A DNA stretch of 64,000 bases from Curtobacterium sp. SGAir0471 (GCF_005490985.1 NZ_CP027869.1:2046001-2110000); one strand, 5' to 3'. Numbered from the stretch's first letter, positions 8,593 to 17,492 are shown. Translations and numbers: made by a program. Notes: generated by a model from the letters alone, not told the origin.

Positions 8593-9432
8593 TCAGCTCC
8601 TGGGCGTCAGCGGTCCGCGGGCCAGCTTGTGCTGCGCGGACTGCGCGACCGGCCGCACCGTCACCAGGTCGAGGTTGACGTGCGCCGGCAGCTCGACCGC
8701 GTGCACGATCGCCTCGGCGACGTCCTCGGCGACGAGCGGGTCCGGCACGTCGGCGTAGACCGCTTCGGCCTTCGCGCGGTCGCCCCGGAACCGGGTCAGG
8801 GCGAACTCGTCGGTCTTCACCAGTCCGGGAGCGATCTCGACCACGCGCAGCGGCTCGCCGTTCAGCTCGAGCCGCAGGGCGCCGACCAGCGCGTGCTCGG
8901 CGAACTTCGCGGCGTTGTACCCGCCGCCGTTCTCGTACGCCACGTGGCCCGCGGTGCTCGTGACCGTGACGACGTCCGCGACCCCCGCCGTGGCCGCACG
9001 ACGCCGGAGCTGCGGGAGCAGGGCGGCCGTGACGCGCTTCGTACCGATGACGTTCACCTCGAACATCGCGCGCCAGTCCTCGACGTCGGACTCCTCGACG
9101 CTCGCGGACCCGAGGGCACCACCGGCGTTGTTCACGAGCACGTCCGCGCCGCCGAGTCCGTCCACCCGTGCGGCGAGCGCCGCGACCGCGTCGGCGTCGG
9201 TCACGTCGGCGACCAGGAACGAGGCACCGGTCTCCGCGGCGAGCGCCTCGAGCTTCTCCTGCCGCCGGGCGACGGCGAGCACCTGCCAGCCGTGCCCGCG
9301 GAACAACCGGACGGTCGCCGCTCCGATGCCCGAGCTCGCGCCGGTGACGACGGCGAGGCGGTCGTCCGCGCGCCGGTCGGCGGTGCCGGACCGCCCGGTG
9401 TCGGGACGCTCGGTGCCGGGACGTGCTGCCAT
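8593..9432 (-). CDS. short-chain dehydrogenase/reductase (classical SDR)
   Basis: This 279-residue NAD(P)-dependent oxidoreductase has the cofactor motif TGASSGIG at 30-37, NNAG at 101-104, and catalytic Ser159, Tyr172 and Lys176 (YNAAK). The segment VVEIAPGLVKTDEF and the overall length match YdfG/3-hydroxy-acid-type SDRs, but the substrate is unknown. It starts at ATG 9432 behind AGGAGGAC; upstream in-frame codons lack a ribosome site. Its promoter region is shared with the divergent acyltransferase gene. Confidence 0.9.
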   Translation of the reverse strand: MAARPGTERPDTGRSGTADRRADDRLAVVTGASSGIGAATVRLFRGHGWQVLAVARRQEKLEALAAETGASFLVADVTDADAVAALAARVDGLGGADVLVNNAGGALGSASVEESDVEDWRAMFEVNVIGTKRVTAALLPQLRRRAATAGVADVVTVTSTAGHVAYENGGGYNAAKFAEHALVGALRLELNGEPLRVVEIAPGLVKTDEFALTRFRGDRAKAEAVYADVPDPLVAEDVAEAIVHAVELPAHVNLDLVTVRPVAQSAQHKLARGPLTPRS

Positions 9433-9489
9433 GGGGTCCTCCTGGTGGTCGGGCCACCACCGTACCGAGGACGGCGGACCACGATCGGG

Positions 9490-9495
9490 TAGCGT
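9490..9495 (+). promoter_or_regulatory. -10 element TAGCGT, leaderless acyltransferase gene
   Basis: TAGCGT ends 8 nt before ATG 9504; the gene has no ribosome-binding site upstream. Confidence 0.5.
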
Positions 9496-9503
9496 GACCG
9501 GCC

Positions 9504-10601
9504 ATGACGACGGACGCCGCTCCCCCAGCGCCCTCGGCCCCGGCGACGCCGCTCCAGCCGGGCCGGTCGCCGCGGCGCATCCCGATGTGGGACACCGCAC
9601 GGTTCGTCGCCGTCACGCTCGTGGTGATCGGACACGCGATCCAGCGGCAGACGGCCGGCAGCGAGCACGCCCTGGCGCTCTACACGTTCATCTACGCGTT
9701 CCACATGCCCGCGTTCGGTGTGATCAGCGGGTACTTCTCGTCCGCGGCGACGCCGACGGCCGAGCGGATGCGCCGCACCTTCACGGACATCGTGGTGCCG
9801 TACATCGTCATGCAGACGATCTGGACGGTGGTGCAGGCCGTCGTCGAGGGCGGCAAGGAGTTCAACCCGACGAAGCCGACGTGGACGCTGTGGTTCCTGC
9901 TGGCCCTGGGGATCTTCCGGCTGATCCTGCCGTACCTGGCGGTCCTGCGGTGGCCGCTCCTCTGGGCCGTCGTGCTGAGCATCGGCGTCGGCTACCTCGA
10001 CAACGTGGACTCGACCTTCTCGCTCGGTCGGGCCATCAGCCTGCTGCCGTTCTTCCTGCTCGGGTGGCAGGTGAAGCGGTGGGGCGTGTTCGACCGCTGG
10101 TACGAGGCACCCCGCCGGGTCGTGGTCCGCATCCGCGCGGCCGCGGTCGGGGTGTTCGCGTCGTGGGCGGCCGCGTGCCTGCTGTTCATCCCGCAGTTCA
10201 AGGGCTTCGACCTGCACCACTGGTTCTTCTACGACGACTCGTACTCGGGGCTCGGCGAGGACGCCTGGTGGGCGGGCGGCGTCCGGCTCGGCCTGGTGCT
10301 GCTCGCCACCGTGCTGACGGCGTCGTTCCTGCTGCTCGTGCCGCGCCGGACGGTGTGGATCACCCGGTTCGGGGCAGCGACGATGTCCGTCTACCTGCTG
10401 CACACGTTCGTGCTCTACCCGATCCGCGAGTCCGGGATCCTGGCCGGGGAGCACTCGGCGTGGCCGTACGTGCTGCTCATGGTCGTCGTGGCCTGCGCGG
10501 TGAGCCTGTTCCTCGCCCAGCCGTTCGTGCGCCGCGGCATGCGGTGGCTGCTCGAGCCGAAGGTCGACTGGCTGTTCCGTCGCGAGCCCGTCGAGCGCTG
10601 A
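9504..10601 (+). CDS. acyltransferase 3 family membrane protein
   Basis: This 365-residue protein has about ten hydrophobic segments of the Acyl_transf_3 (OafA/NodX-like) fold. The N-terminal WDTARFVAVTLVVIGHAI carries the conserved arginine and the VIGHA histidine, and FHMPAFGVISGYF follows at about 70. Such proteins acylate or pyruvylate envelope sugars at the cytoplasmic membrane. No glycan locus surrounds it, so the acceptor is unknown. It is convergent with the DivIVA-domain gene, with only 19 bp between stops. Confidence 0.85.
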   Translation: MTTDAAPPAPSAPATPLQPGRSPRRIPMWDTARFVAVTLVVIGHAIQRQTAGSEHALALYTFIYAFHMPAFGVISGYFSSAATPTAERMRRTFTDIVVPYIVMQTIWTVVQAVVEGGKEFNPTKPTWTLWFLLALGIFRLILPYLAVLRWPLLWAVVLSIGVGYLDNVDSTFSLGRAISLLPFFLLGWQVKRWGVFDRWYEAPRRVVVRIRAAAVGVFASWAAACLLFIPQFKGFDLHHWFFYDDSYSGLGEDAWWAGGVRLGLVLLATVLTASFLLLVPRRTVWITRFGAATMSVYLLHTFVLYPIRESGILAGEHSAWPYVLLMVVVACAVSLFLAQPFVRRGMRWLLEPKVDWLFRREPVER

Positions 10602-10620
10602 GGGGCGACTCGGCCCGGGG

Positions 10621-10899
10621 TCAGCGGCCGAGTGCCCGGAGCGCGACGACGACCTCGTCGAGGAAGTCGTCCACCTCGTCCTGGTCGTAGCCCTCCTGCC
10701 ACTTCGTCGCGCGGAAGCGGACGGCGACCACCTCCTCCGGTGTGATCGTCCGGTCCCCCGGCACCGGGCGTCCGCCCCGCTCGGCGGCGGCGAGGGTCGA
10801 CTGCACCCGGTCCAGCAGGTCGTCGACGTCGTCCTGCGAGTACCCCCTGCGGAACTTCGTCGGCTGGAACCGCTTCTCCGCCACGTCCTGAGCGCGCAC
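10621..10899 (-). CDS. small protein with two DivIVA-domain motifs
   Basis: This 92-residue cytosolic protein consists almost wholly of two copies of the short DivIVA-domain signature: FQPTKFRRGYSQDDVDDLLD near the N-terminus and FRATKWQEGYDQDEVDDFLD near the C-terminus. These motifs are known in actinobacterial Wag31/DivIVA-related proteins that sense membrane curvature at poles. This protein lacks the long coiled coil that full DivIVA uses to oligomerise. The GTG start at 10899 follows GAGAGGGGGAGC. A longer frame to 11094 has non-protein-like Arg/Gly composition. Confidence 0.75.
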   Translation of the reverse strand: MRAQDVAEKRFQPTKFRRGYSQDDVDDLLDRVQSTLAAAERGGRPVPGDRTITPEEVVAVRFRATKWQEGYDQDEVDDFLDEVVVALRALGR

Positions 10900-11099
10900 G
10901 ACGCTCCCCCTCTCGTCCCGTCCGATCCTGCCAGTCCTCACCTGGCGCGTCCGGAACCGCCGACAGCGGCCGGGAGGCGCGACCCACCCCCGCCGCGCCG
11001 CCTCCGTCGGTCCGCCGGTCGCGTCGGTGTCACCGGGCACGCGGTGCCCGCGCGTTACGTCGCGAGGCGGCCCCGCTGGTGCCCGCCCCGCCACCTGCG

Positions 11100-11123
11100 T
11101 AGCGTGACGGTCGTCGCGACGAC
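11100..11123 (+). promoter_or_regulatory. metY promoter with 14-bp palindrome at the expected start of transcription
   Basis: TAGCGT (11100-11105) is a plausible -10. The perfect palindrome GTCGTCGCGACGAC (11110-11123) follows where transcription should begin. The leader to ATG 11187 is about 75 nt. I see no SAM-riboswitch signature, so a protein operator is the more likely control. Confidence 0.4.
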
Positions 11124-11186
11124 GCCCCGGGCCTCCCGGCCGGCCCGCCGCGACCCGTTGACGGACCGGACCCGACAGGAGCCCCG

Positions 11187-12518
11187 ATGAGCACGAACGA
11201 CGCAGCCGCCTGGCGGTTCGAGACCACGCAGGTGCACGCCGGCGCCCAGCCGGACCCGACCACCGGGGCGCGGGCGACGCCGATCTACAAGACGACGTCG
11301 TACGTGTTCGAGAACTCGGACCACGCCCGCGACCTGTTCGCGCTGGCGCAGCCCGGCAACATCTACTCGCGGATCATGAACCCGACGAACGACGTCGTCG
11401 AGCAGCGCATCGCCGCGCTCGAGGGCGGCACGGGCGCGCTGCTGGTGTCCAGCGGGCAGGCGGCCGAGACCTACGCCGTGCTGAACATCGCCGGAGCCGG
11501 CGACCACATCGTGTCGTCGTCGTCGATCTACGGCGGCACGTACAACCTGTTCAAGTACACGCTGGCGAAGCTCGGGATCGAGACGACCTTCGTCGAGGAC
11601 CAGGACGACCTCGAGGAGTGGCGCCGCGCCGTCCGCCCGAACACGAAGCTGTTCTTCGCCGAGACGATCGGCAACCCGCGGATCAACGTCCTCGACATCG
11701 CGGGCGTCAGCAGCGTCGCGCACGAGGCCGGCCTGCCGCTCATCGTCGACAACACGATCGCGACGCCGTTCCTGATCCGCCCGTTCGAGCACGGCGCCGA
11801 CGTCGTGGTGCACTCAGCGACGAAGTTCCTCGGCGGGCACGGCACCGTGATCGGCGGCGTGATCGTCGACGGAGGCCGGTTCGCCTGGTCGGAGCACGCC
11901 GACCGCTTCCCGGAGTTCAACTCCCCCGACCCCTCGTACCACGGCGCGGTGTTCGCCCAGGCCGTCGGCAACGAGCTCGCCTACGTCGTGAAGGCGCGGG
12001 TGCAGCTGCTCCGCGACCTCGGTGCGTCGAACTCGGCGGACACGGCGTTCGCGCTGCTGCAGGGCATCGAGACGCTGTCGCTGCGCATGGAGCGGCACGT
12101 GTCGAACGCGCAGGAGATCGCGGAGTGGCTCGACCGGCACCCGGAGGTGGCGTCGGTGTCCTACGCCGGTCTGCCGACGTCGCCCTGGTACGCGGCGGCG
12201 AACAAGTACGCGCCGCGCGGGGTCGGAGCGGTGCTGTCGTTCGAGCTGAAGGGCGGGGTGCCGGCCGGCAAGGCGTTCGTCGACGAGCTGCGGCTGTTCT
12301 CGCACCTGGCCAACATCGGCGACGTGCGCTCGCTCGTCATCCACCCGGCCTCGACCACGCACTCGCAGCTCACGCCCGAGCAGCAGTTGACCACCGGGGT
12401 CACCCCGGGGCTCGTGCGGCTCTCGGTCGGCATCGAGAACGTCGAGGACCTCCGTGCGGACCTCGAGGCGGGGCTCGCGGCGGCGCGGGCGGTCTCGCAG
12501 GAGGGCCAGCGCGCCTAG
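11187..12518 (+). CDS. metY: O-acetylhomoserine sulfhydrylase
   Basis: This 443-residue PLP enzyme makes homocysteine from O-acetylhomoserine and sulfide (direct sulfhydrylation). The Schiff-base lysine is Lys213 in VVVHSATKFLGGHG. Other family signatures are YSRIMNPTNDV and VDNTIATPFL, and the C-terminus is RLSVGIENVEDL. Length fits MetY rather than the shorter MetB/MetC. It starts at ATG 11187 behind AGGAG. It is followed by a very strong hairpin and then metX on the same strand, together completing homoserine to homocysteine. Confidence 0.95.
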   Translation: MSTNDAAAWRFETTQVHAGAQPDPTTGARATPIYKTTSYVFENSDHARDLFALAQPGNIYSRIMNPTNDVVEQRIAALEGGTGALLVSSGQAAETYAVLNIAGAGDHIVSSSSIYGGTYNLFKYTLAKLGIETTFVEDQDDLEEWRRAVRPNTKLFFAETIGNPRINVLDIAGVSSVAHEAGLPLIVDNTIATPFLIRPFEHGADVVVHSATKFLGGHGTVIGGVIVDGGRFAWSEHADRFPEFNSPDPSYHGAVFAQAVGNELAYVVKARVQLLRDLGASNSADTAFALLQGIETLSLRMERHVSNAQEIAEWLDRHPEVASVSYAGLPTSPWYAAANKYAPRGVGAVLSFELKGGVPAGKAFVDELRLFSHLANIGDVRSLVIHPASTTHSQLTPEQQLTTGVTPGLVRLSVGIENVEDLRADLEAGLAAARAVSQEGQRA

Positions 12519-12571
12519 CGCCCGGCCTTCCCGGCTCGGCCCGGCCGTTCCGCGAGGCCCCTTCCGCGAAA

Positions 12572-12629
12572 CGCAACGTCGGCGACTGCTCGCAGTGCTG
12601 TACCGCTGCGAGCAGTCGCCGACGTTGCG
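12572..12629 (+). terminator. 24-bp perfect stem-loop between metY and metX
   Basis: The 24-nt arm 12572-12595 (begins CGCAACGTCGGC) is perfectly complementary to 12606-12629, with a 10-nt loop. It lies 53 bp after the metY stop. It is preceded by TTCCGCGAA, shared with the hairpins at 17493 and 28507, so it may also be a dispersed repeat. No T-tract is present. Confidence 0.65.
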
Positions 12630-12716
12630 TGGTGGGGAGCGGGACGGGCCGGCCACACGCCGGAGGTGACGTAACACGGCGGCGGGTGGGGCGCGCCTCC
12701 CGGCAGACTGGACACG

Positions 12717-13916
12717 ATGGACTGGCAGACGATCCCCGAGGACTCGGTCCCGTCCACCCTCGTGCCCGGGACCGAACTCGGCACGCTCGGCAAGCCGCCG
12801 GTGACCGGTGCCTGGCGCCCCGGCGACCACCCCGGTGCGCGACAGTTCGCCGCGCTCGGCGAGCAGTGGGTGCGCGGCGGCCGCATCCCTTCGGTGCGCG
12901 TGGCCTACGAGACGTGGGGCGAGCTGAACGATGCGCGCGACAACGCGGTGCTGCTCCTGCACGCGATGACCGGCGACTCGCACGTCGCCGGTCCCGCCGG
13001 GCCGGGACACCGCACGGCGGGCTGGTGGGGTGACGTCGTGGGACCCGGTCTGGCGATCGACACCGACCGGTGGTTCGTCGTCGCACCGAACATGCTCGGC
13101 GGGTGCCAGGGCACGACCGGTCCGTCGTCGGTCGCGCCCGACGGTGTGGAGTGGGGCTCGCGCTTCCCGTTCGTGACCGTGCGCGACCAGGTCGCCGTGC
13201 AGGCCCAGCTGGCCGACACGCTCGGCATCGACGTCTTCGCCGCCGTCGTCGGCGGATCGATGGGCGGCATGCACGCACTCGAGTTCGCCGTGGCGCACCC
13301 GTCCCGGGTCGCCCGGCTCGCCGTCCTGGCATCGACCGCGCAGACGACGGCCGACCAGATCGCGGCGAACTCGCTGCAGCGTGCGGCGATCCAGACCGAC
13401 CCCGCCTACAACGGTGGCGACTACTACGAGGCCGATGCCGGCGAGGGACCGCACCGCGGCCTGTCGCTCGCCCGGCGGATGGCACTCATGACCTACCGGG
13501 CCCCCGACGAGCTCAACGGCCGGTTCGCCCGGTCGTGGCAGAGCGACGTCTCCCCGCTCGGCGACGACGGCCGGTTCTCGGTGGAGAGCTACCTCGACTT
13601 CCACGGCAACCGGTTCACGCGGCGGTTCGACGCCTCGTCGTACGTGGCACTGACGCACGCGATGGACTCCCACGACGTCGGAGCCGGTCGCGGGGGCGTG
13701 TCGGCAGCGCTGGCGTCGGTGACCGCTCGGACGCTCGTCGTCGGGGTGTCCAGCGACCGGTTGTTCCCGCTCGAGGACCAGCACCGGATCGCGGCGGGAA
13801 TCCCCGACACGCTGGACGGCGACCGTGCGGCGGTGCTCGACAGCGAGTTCGGGCACGACGGCTTCCTCATCGAGCACGAGGCCGTCGGGGCGCACCTGCG
13901 CCGGCTGCTCGCCTGA
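12717..13916 (+). CDS. metX: homoserine O-acetyltransferase
   Basis: This 399-residue alpha/beta-hydrolase-fold enzyme transfers acetyl from acetyl-CoA to L-homoserine, the first step to methionine. The nucleophile Ser181 sits in VVGGSMGGMHALE; the remaining triad is Asp347 (VSSDRLFP) and His380 (FGHDGF). ALLLHAMTGDSHV and GGCQGTTGP are typical MetX segments. ATG 12717 follows a CAGACT hexamer by 8 nt, so its mRNA may be nearly leaderless; no ribosome site is visible. Confidence 0.95.
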   Translation: MDWQTIPEDSVPSTLVPGTELGTLGKPPVTGAWRPGDHPGARQFAALGEQWVRGGRIPSVRVAYETWGELNDARDNAVLLLHAMTGDSHVAGPAGPGHRTAGWWGDVVGPGLAIDTDRWFVVAPNMLGGCQGTTGPSSVAPDGVEWGSRFPFVTVRDQVAVQAQLADTLGIDVFAAVVGGSMGGMHALEFAVAHPSRVARLAVLASTAQTTADQIAANSLQRAAIQTDPAYNGGDYYEADAGEGPHRGLSLARRMALMTYRAPDELNGRFARSWQSDVSPLGDDGRFSVESYLDFHGNRFTRRFDASSYVALTHAMDSHDVGAGRGGVSAALASVTARTLVVGVSSDRLFPLEDQHRIAAGIPDTLDGDRAAVLDSEFGHDGFLIEHEAVGAHLRRLLA

Positions 13917-13922
13917 CCGGAC

Positions 13923-13988
13923 ACGGGCCCGCCGCCGCCCGGTGACGGGCCCGCCGCCGCCCGGTCACATGCCCGCCGCTGCCCGGTT
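13923..13988 (+). repeat. three tandem 22-bp units
   Basis: Unit ACGGGCCCGCCGCCGCCCGG plus 2 bases occurs at 13923, 13945 and (diverged) 13967, immediately after the metX stop. It is a simple variable-number repeat; no gene is seen in 13917-14153. Confidence 0.7.
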
Positions 13989-14153
13989 GTCTGCCAGCCG
14001 CCGAGGCGCCCGGCGGACCGATCTGTCCACACGGGCGCGCCGAACACCCCCCAACGGGTGGCCTGCGTGGAATGATGGCGGCGGGTCTCCCGCCCACAGG
14101 GTCTCCGGCGAACCACCGGACCCGACCGAACCGACGTCACCACCAGGACACCG

Positions 14154-15311
14154 ATGGACTTCATCGCACAGGAACGCGACCGCTTGCTGCGGTCGACGAC
14201 CCGTGTCGTCGGCGTCACCTGCGCACTGGTCTCGGTCGTCGGCACCGTCGCCTCGCTCGCGGTGCCGATCGTCCCGCTGCTCGGCGCACTCGCCTGCATC
14301 GCCGTGCTCATCGCCGCGCTGCTCGTCTTCGGGACGAACGGGTCGACGTGGTGGACGGCACTCGCGCTCGCGTCCGGCCTCGGCGCACTCGCCCTGCTGC
14401 TGTTCGGCACCGACCCCGACGTCCGCGCGGTCGTCGCCAGCGCCGTGGTCCCGCTGGCGGCCGGATCGTTGTCCGCCCCGCTGATGGCGCAGCGCGGCGC
14501 CCCGATCGGCCTCGCGATGACGATCGTCGCGGGGGTGCTGGCGGTCAGCGCCGTCGTGTGGGCGTCCGGTGGTCCGCTCTCGGGGCCGACCGCCGGAGTC
14601 GTCCTCGGCTGGGTGCTCGTCGCCGTGGTGGCGGTGTGGATCGCCCGGAGCATCCCGCGCGTGGCCCGCCGCATCCAGAGCATCGGCACGGCTCACCGCG
14701 CGGAACGACAGGCCAGCGAGACCGAGGCGCAGCGCCGCCAGGGCGCCCGCCTGCTGCACGACACGGTGCTCGCGACCCTCACCCTCCTGGCGCACTCCGG
14801 GGTCGGCGTGTCCGAACAGGCCATGCGTGAGCAGGCCGCCGAGGACGCCCGGCTCCTCCGCCACCTCCGGCTCGGGGCGACCCCGCAACCGCAGCAGTCC
14901 GGCGACTACTCGCTCACCCGCGTCGAGGAGTCCCCGCTCGGCCAGACGCTCGAATCGGTGAAGCAGCGCTTCGGCCGGATGGGGCTCGAGGTCAGCTGGC
15001 ACGGCACCGGGCAGGTCCTGCTGCCGTCGAACGTCCTCGACGCGTTCCTGCTCGCGCTCGGCGAGTGCCTCGAGAACGTCCGTCGCCACGCGGGGGTCGG
15101 CGAGGCCCACGTCACGATCGTCCACGACCAGGAGACCGTCCGCGCGATGGTGACCGACGCCGGCGTCGGGTTCGACCTCGAGGCGGTGAGTGCCGAACGC
15201 CTCGGGTTCAAGGAGAGCGTCGTCAACCGCCTCCGCGAGGTCGGCGGCGACGCCAAGCTGTTCTCCGCCCCGGGCTCGGGCACCACCGTCGTCCTGGAGG
15301 CACCCCGATGA
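14154..15311 (+). CDS. membrane sensor histidine kinase (NarL-partner type)
   Basis: This 385-residue protein has about five to six N-terminal membrane segments (residues 18-165) with almost no extracellular loop. It continues with a HisKA_3-like dimerisation helix, GARLLHDTVLATLTLLAH (phospho-acceptor His202), and a HATPase domain with N-box ECLENVRRHA (Asn308) and G1-box DAGVGFD (335-341). The small periplasmic part suggests it senses a membrane or envelope state. ATG 14154 follows AGGACA. Its stop overlaps the next gene's start (ATGA), and the response regulator follows that gene. Confidence 0.92.
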   Translation: MDFIAQERDRLLRSTTRVVGVTCALVSVVGTVASLAVPIVPLLGALACIAVLIAALLVFGTNGSTWWTALALASGLGALALLLFGTDPDVRAVVASAVVPLAAGSLSAPLMAQRGAPIGLAMTIVAGVLAVSAVVWASGGPLSGPTAGVVLGWVLVAVVAVWIARSIPRVARRIQSIGTAHRAERQASETEAQRRQGARLLHDTVLATLTLLAHSGVGVSEQAMREQAAEDARLLRHLRLGATPQPQQSGDYSLTRVEESPLGQTLESVKQRFGRMGLEVSWHGTGQVLLPSNVLDAFLLALGECLENVRRHAGVGEAHVTIVHDQETVRAMVTDAGVGFDLEAVSAERLGFKESVVNRLREVGGDAKLFSAPGSGTTVVLEAPR

Positions 15312-16630
15312 CCCGCATCCCCGAGGACACCATCAGCCGCGGGCTGCCCGGCGAGACCGTGCAGCCCGCCCCGCGCACCCGGCGCGAGGCACGCGAGCGC
15401 TACCGGGGCAGCGAACGACGGCAGGCCCGCGGGCTCCCCTCCACGTCGACCGGCGCGCGGTCGCTCCGCCAGGCGGCGAAGCCCGGCGCGTCGCTCGGAG
15501 CCGGGTACCTCGGTCTCGGTGCCGCGGTCCTCACCGCGATCGAGGCCGTCGCGGGCATCGTGTTCTTCCTCGTCCGGCTGCCCGACTACTCGGACCCGTG
15601 GCTGCCCGCAGCCGCCTGGGCGCTCTACCTCGTCGCCGCGATCGGTGTCGGGCTCAGCCTGATGACCTACGGCGAGCGACTCACGGGGACCGCGTTCGCC
15701 CTGATCTGCGCGGTGCTGGCGTGTGTCGTGACGCTCGACTTCGTCGGGATCTTCCCGGACCACGACATCGCACACACCGCCAGCGCCTCGGTCGCCGCCG
15801 GGTTCGCCCTGCTCCCGGTGGCCACACTGCGCCCCGCCCGCGAGGTCGCCGCCGCCATCACGGTGCTCGGCCTCGGCTTCGCCGGCATGGCGCTCGTGTC
15901 CACGCCGATCACCCCGGCGACCCTGCCGGGCATCGTCTCGCTGCTGGCGCTGGTCGTGGTCCCGCCGTCGATCGCCCTGTTCGTGGTGCACCGCTTCCGC
16001 CAGCTCGTCCAGCGCGAGCTCGACCGGGTGCTCGTGCAGAGCAACGTCCAGGCGCCCCAGTTCGCCGTCGGGATGCTCGCCTCCGACGAACTCGCCCGGC
16101 TCGACCTGGCTGCCGAGAAGCTCCTCGACGCCGTCGCGAACGGCTCGGACCCGCTGCCGCTCTCGGACGCGTCGGCGTCGGTCGCCGCCTCGCTCGCGAC
16201 GGAGCTCCGCCTGCACCTCATCGAGGGGCGCCGCGAGACCTGGCTGTACCACGCGATCACGGAGTCGGACCACCTCGGTCGCTCGGTGAGCGTCGCCGAC
16301 CCGCAGTCCCTCGCCGGCCACCTCAGCCCTGCCCAGCGGGACGGTCTGCTGCAGGCCCTGTGGCAGATGGTGGGCGACGGCCGCCCGGCGCAGCCCGGTG
16401 TCCCCGTCGTCTCGGTGACGCTCGGCCCGATCGGCTCCGACGGACACCCCGTCTCCGACGAGCGCATGGACGTCCCGATCGTGTTCGAGTCCCGCGGGGT
16501 CCCTCGACGTCGACTCGGCCCGACCGCCTGGAGCGCCCTCCAGCGCATCGGCCCGTACACCGAGACGTTCCGTGACGGCGTGCTCCGGGTCGTCTCGCAC
16601 TGCGTCGTCGACCGACACCCGTCGATGTAG
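15308..16630 (+). CDS. membrane protein with cytoplasmic C-domain, histidine kinase partner
   Basis: I cannot assign this 440-residue protein to a named family. Residues 1-55 are polar and Arg-rich; about 60-240 hold six hydrophobic segments; about 240-440 form a soluble domain starting VVHRFRQLVQRELDRVLV and ending near RIGPYTETFRDGVLRVVSHC. The layout (membrane sensor, then a helical region with ELRLHLIEGRRETWL) resembles a histidine kinase whose catalytic residues have been lost. No H-box, N-box or G-box can be found. Its ATG overlaps the kinase stop, so it is made stoichiometrically with the kinase; the response regulator starts 96 bp later. Confidence 0.75.
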   Translation: MTRIPEDTISRGLPGETVQPAPRTRREARERYRGSERRQARGLPSTSTGARSLRQAAKPGASLGAGYLGLGAAVLTAIEAVAGIVFFLVRLPDYSDPWLPAAAWALYLVAAIGVGLSLMTYGERLTGTAFALICAVLACVVTLDFVGIFPDHDIAHTASASVAAGFALLPVATLRPAREVAAAITVLGLGFAGMALVSTPITPATLPGIVSLLALVVVPPSIALFVVHRFRQLVQRELDRVLVQSNVQAPQFAVGMLASDELARLDLAAEKLLDAVANGSDPLPLSDASASVAASLATELRLHLIEGRRETWLYHAITESDHLGRSVSVADPQSLAGHLSPAQRDGLLQALWQMVGDGRPAQPGVPVVSVTLGPIGSDGHPVSDERMDVPIVFESRGVPRRRLGPTAWSALQRIGPYTETFRDGVLRVVSHCVVDRHPSM

Positions 16631-16688
16631 TCGCTCGCGAACCGCCGGACACCCGGCTCACCTCCCCAGCCCGGACGGTCCCGACACC

Positions 16689-16694
16689 TAGGAT
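16689..16694 (+). promoter_or_regulatory. -10 element TAGGAT of the response regulator gene
   Basis: TAGGAT lies 32 nt before ATG 16727, with a GAGAAAGGA ribosome site between. The regulator can therefore be transcribed separately from the kinase pair. Confidence 0.4.
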
Positions 16695-16726
16695 CGGCGT
16701 GTACCGCCTTCGAGAAAGGACGCCTG

Positions 16727-17398
16727 ATGGCGACTCCAGAGGAACCGATCCGACTCGCACTGGTCGACGACCACCGGATGCTCCTCGGGGCGCTGACGGA
16801 GTGGATCCGCAGCGCCGCCGACGACATCACGCTCGTCGCCGCCGTCACGACCTGGCCGGAGCTCCTCACGAGCCCGGCGTTCCCGGTCGACGTCGTGCTG
16901 CTCGATCTGGACCTCAAGGACTCCATCCCGGTCTCGCTGAAGATCTCGACGCTCAAGACCGCCGGCGTGAAGACCGTCGTGATGAGCACCTACTCGGAGC
17001 CGAACGTCGTCCGCGAGGCCCTCGCTTCCGGTGCCCTCGGCTACCTCGTGAAGAGCGAGGACGCGAACATGATCGTCGAGGCGATCCGTGCGGCGCAGCG
17101 CGGTGAGCAGTACGTCTCCGCCGAGCTCGACCTGGCCATCAACAGCGGCGACGTCGGCGGCGTGCCGAAGCTCAGCGCGCAGGAGCGCCGCGTGATGGCG
17201 CTGTACGGCGGTGGCGAGCCGGTGAAGAGCGTCGCGTACCAGCTCGGCATCTCCGAGGAGACGGCGAAGAGCTACCTCAAGCGCATCCGCGAGAAGTACC
17301 GTGTGGCGGGCTTCGACGTCGGCACGAAGGTCGCGCTGCGGAAGCGCGCGATCACCGACGGCATCATCGTGCAGGACGGCAGCCCGGTCGGGCTCTGA
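16727..17398 (+). CDS. NarL/LuxR-type response regulator
   Basis: This 223-residue DNA-binding protein has a receiver domain at 7-125 with acidic pocket Asp14/Asp15, phospho-acceptor Asp60 (VVLLDLDL) and Lys109 (YLVKSE). A C-terminal LuxR helix-turn-helix (about 148-215) includes SAQERRVMALYGGGEP and GISEETAKSYLKRIREKY. The DNA-binding domain carries an extra tail, FDVGTKVALRKRAITDGII. It is the evident partner of the kinase at 14154. GAGAAAGGA precedes ATG 16727. Confidence 0.92.
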   Translation: MATPEEPIRLALVDDHRMLLGALTEWIRSAADDITLVAAVTTWPELLTSPAFPVDVVLLDLDLKDSIPVSLKISTLKTAGVKTVVMSTYSEPNVVREALASGALGYLVKSEDANMIVEAIRAAQRGEQYVSAELDLAINSGDVGGVPKLSAQERRVMALYGGGEPVKSVAYQLGISEETAKSYLKRIREKYRVAGFDVGTKVALRKRAITDGIIVQDGSPVGL

Positions 17399-17406
17399 CC
17401 GCACCA

Positions 17407-17460
17407 CACGACGGACGGGAGGCCCGTGGCGACACCGCCACGGGCCTCCCGTCCGTCGTG
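17407..17460 (+). terminator. GGGAGGC-family hairpin, copy 2
   Basis: 24-bp arms 17407-17430 and 17437-17460 are perfectly complementary around a 6-nt loop. The right arm ends GCCTCCCGTCCGTCGTG. It starts 8 bp after the response regulator stop. Confidence 0.7.
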
Positions 17461-17492
17461 TGGGCGCGGGCGCCCGCCGGTTGCCGCGACTC

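Noticed and set aside
11041-11186. SAM riboswitch before metY
   Set aside because: No SAM-box motifs or pseudoknot partners were found; the palindrome better fits a protein operator.
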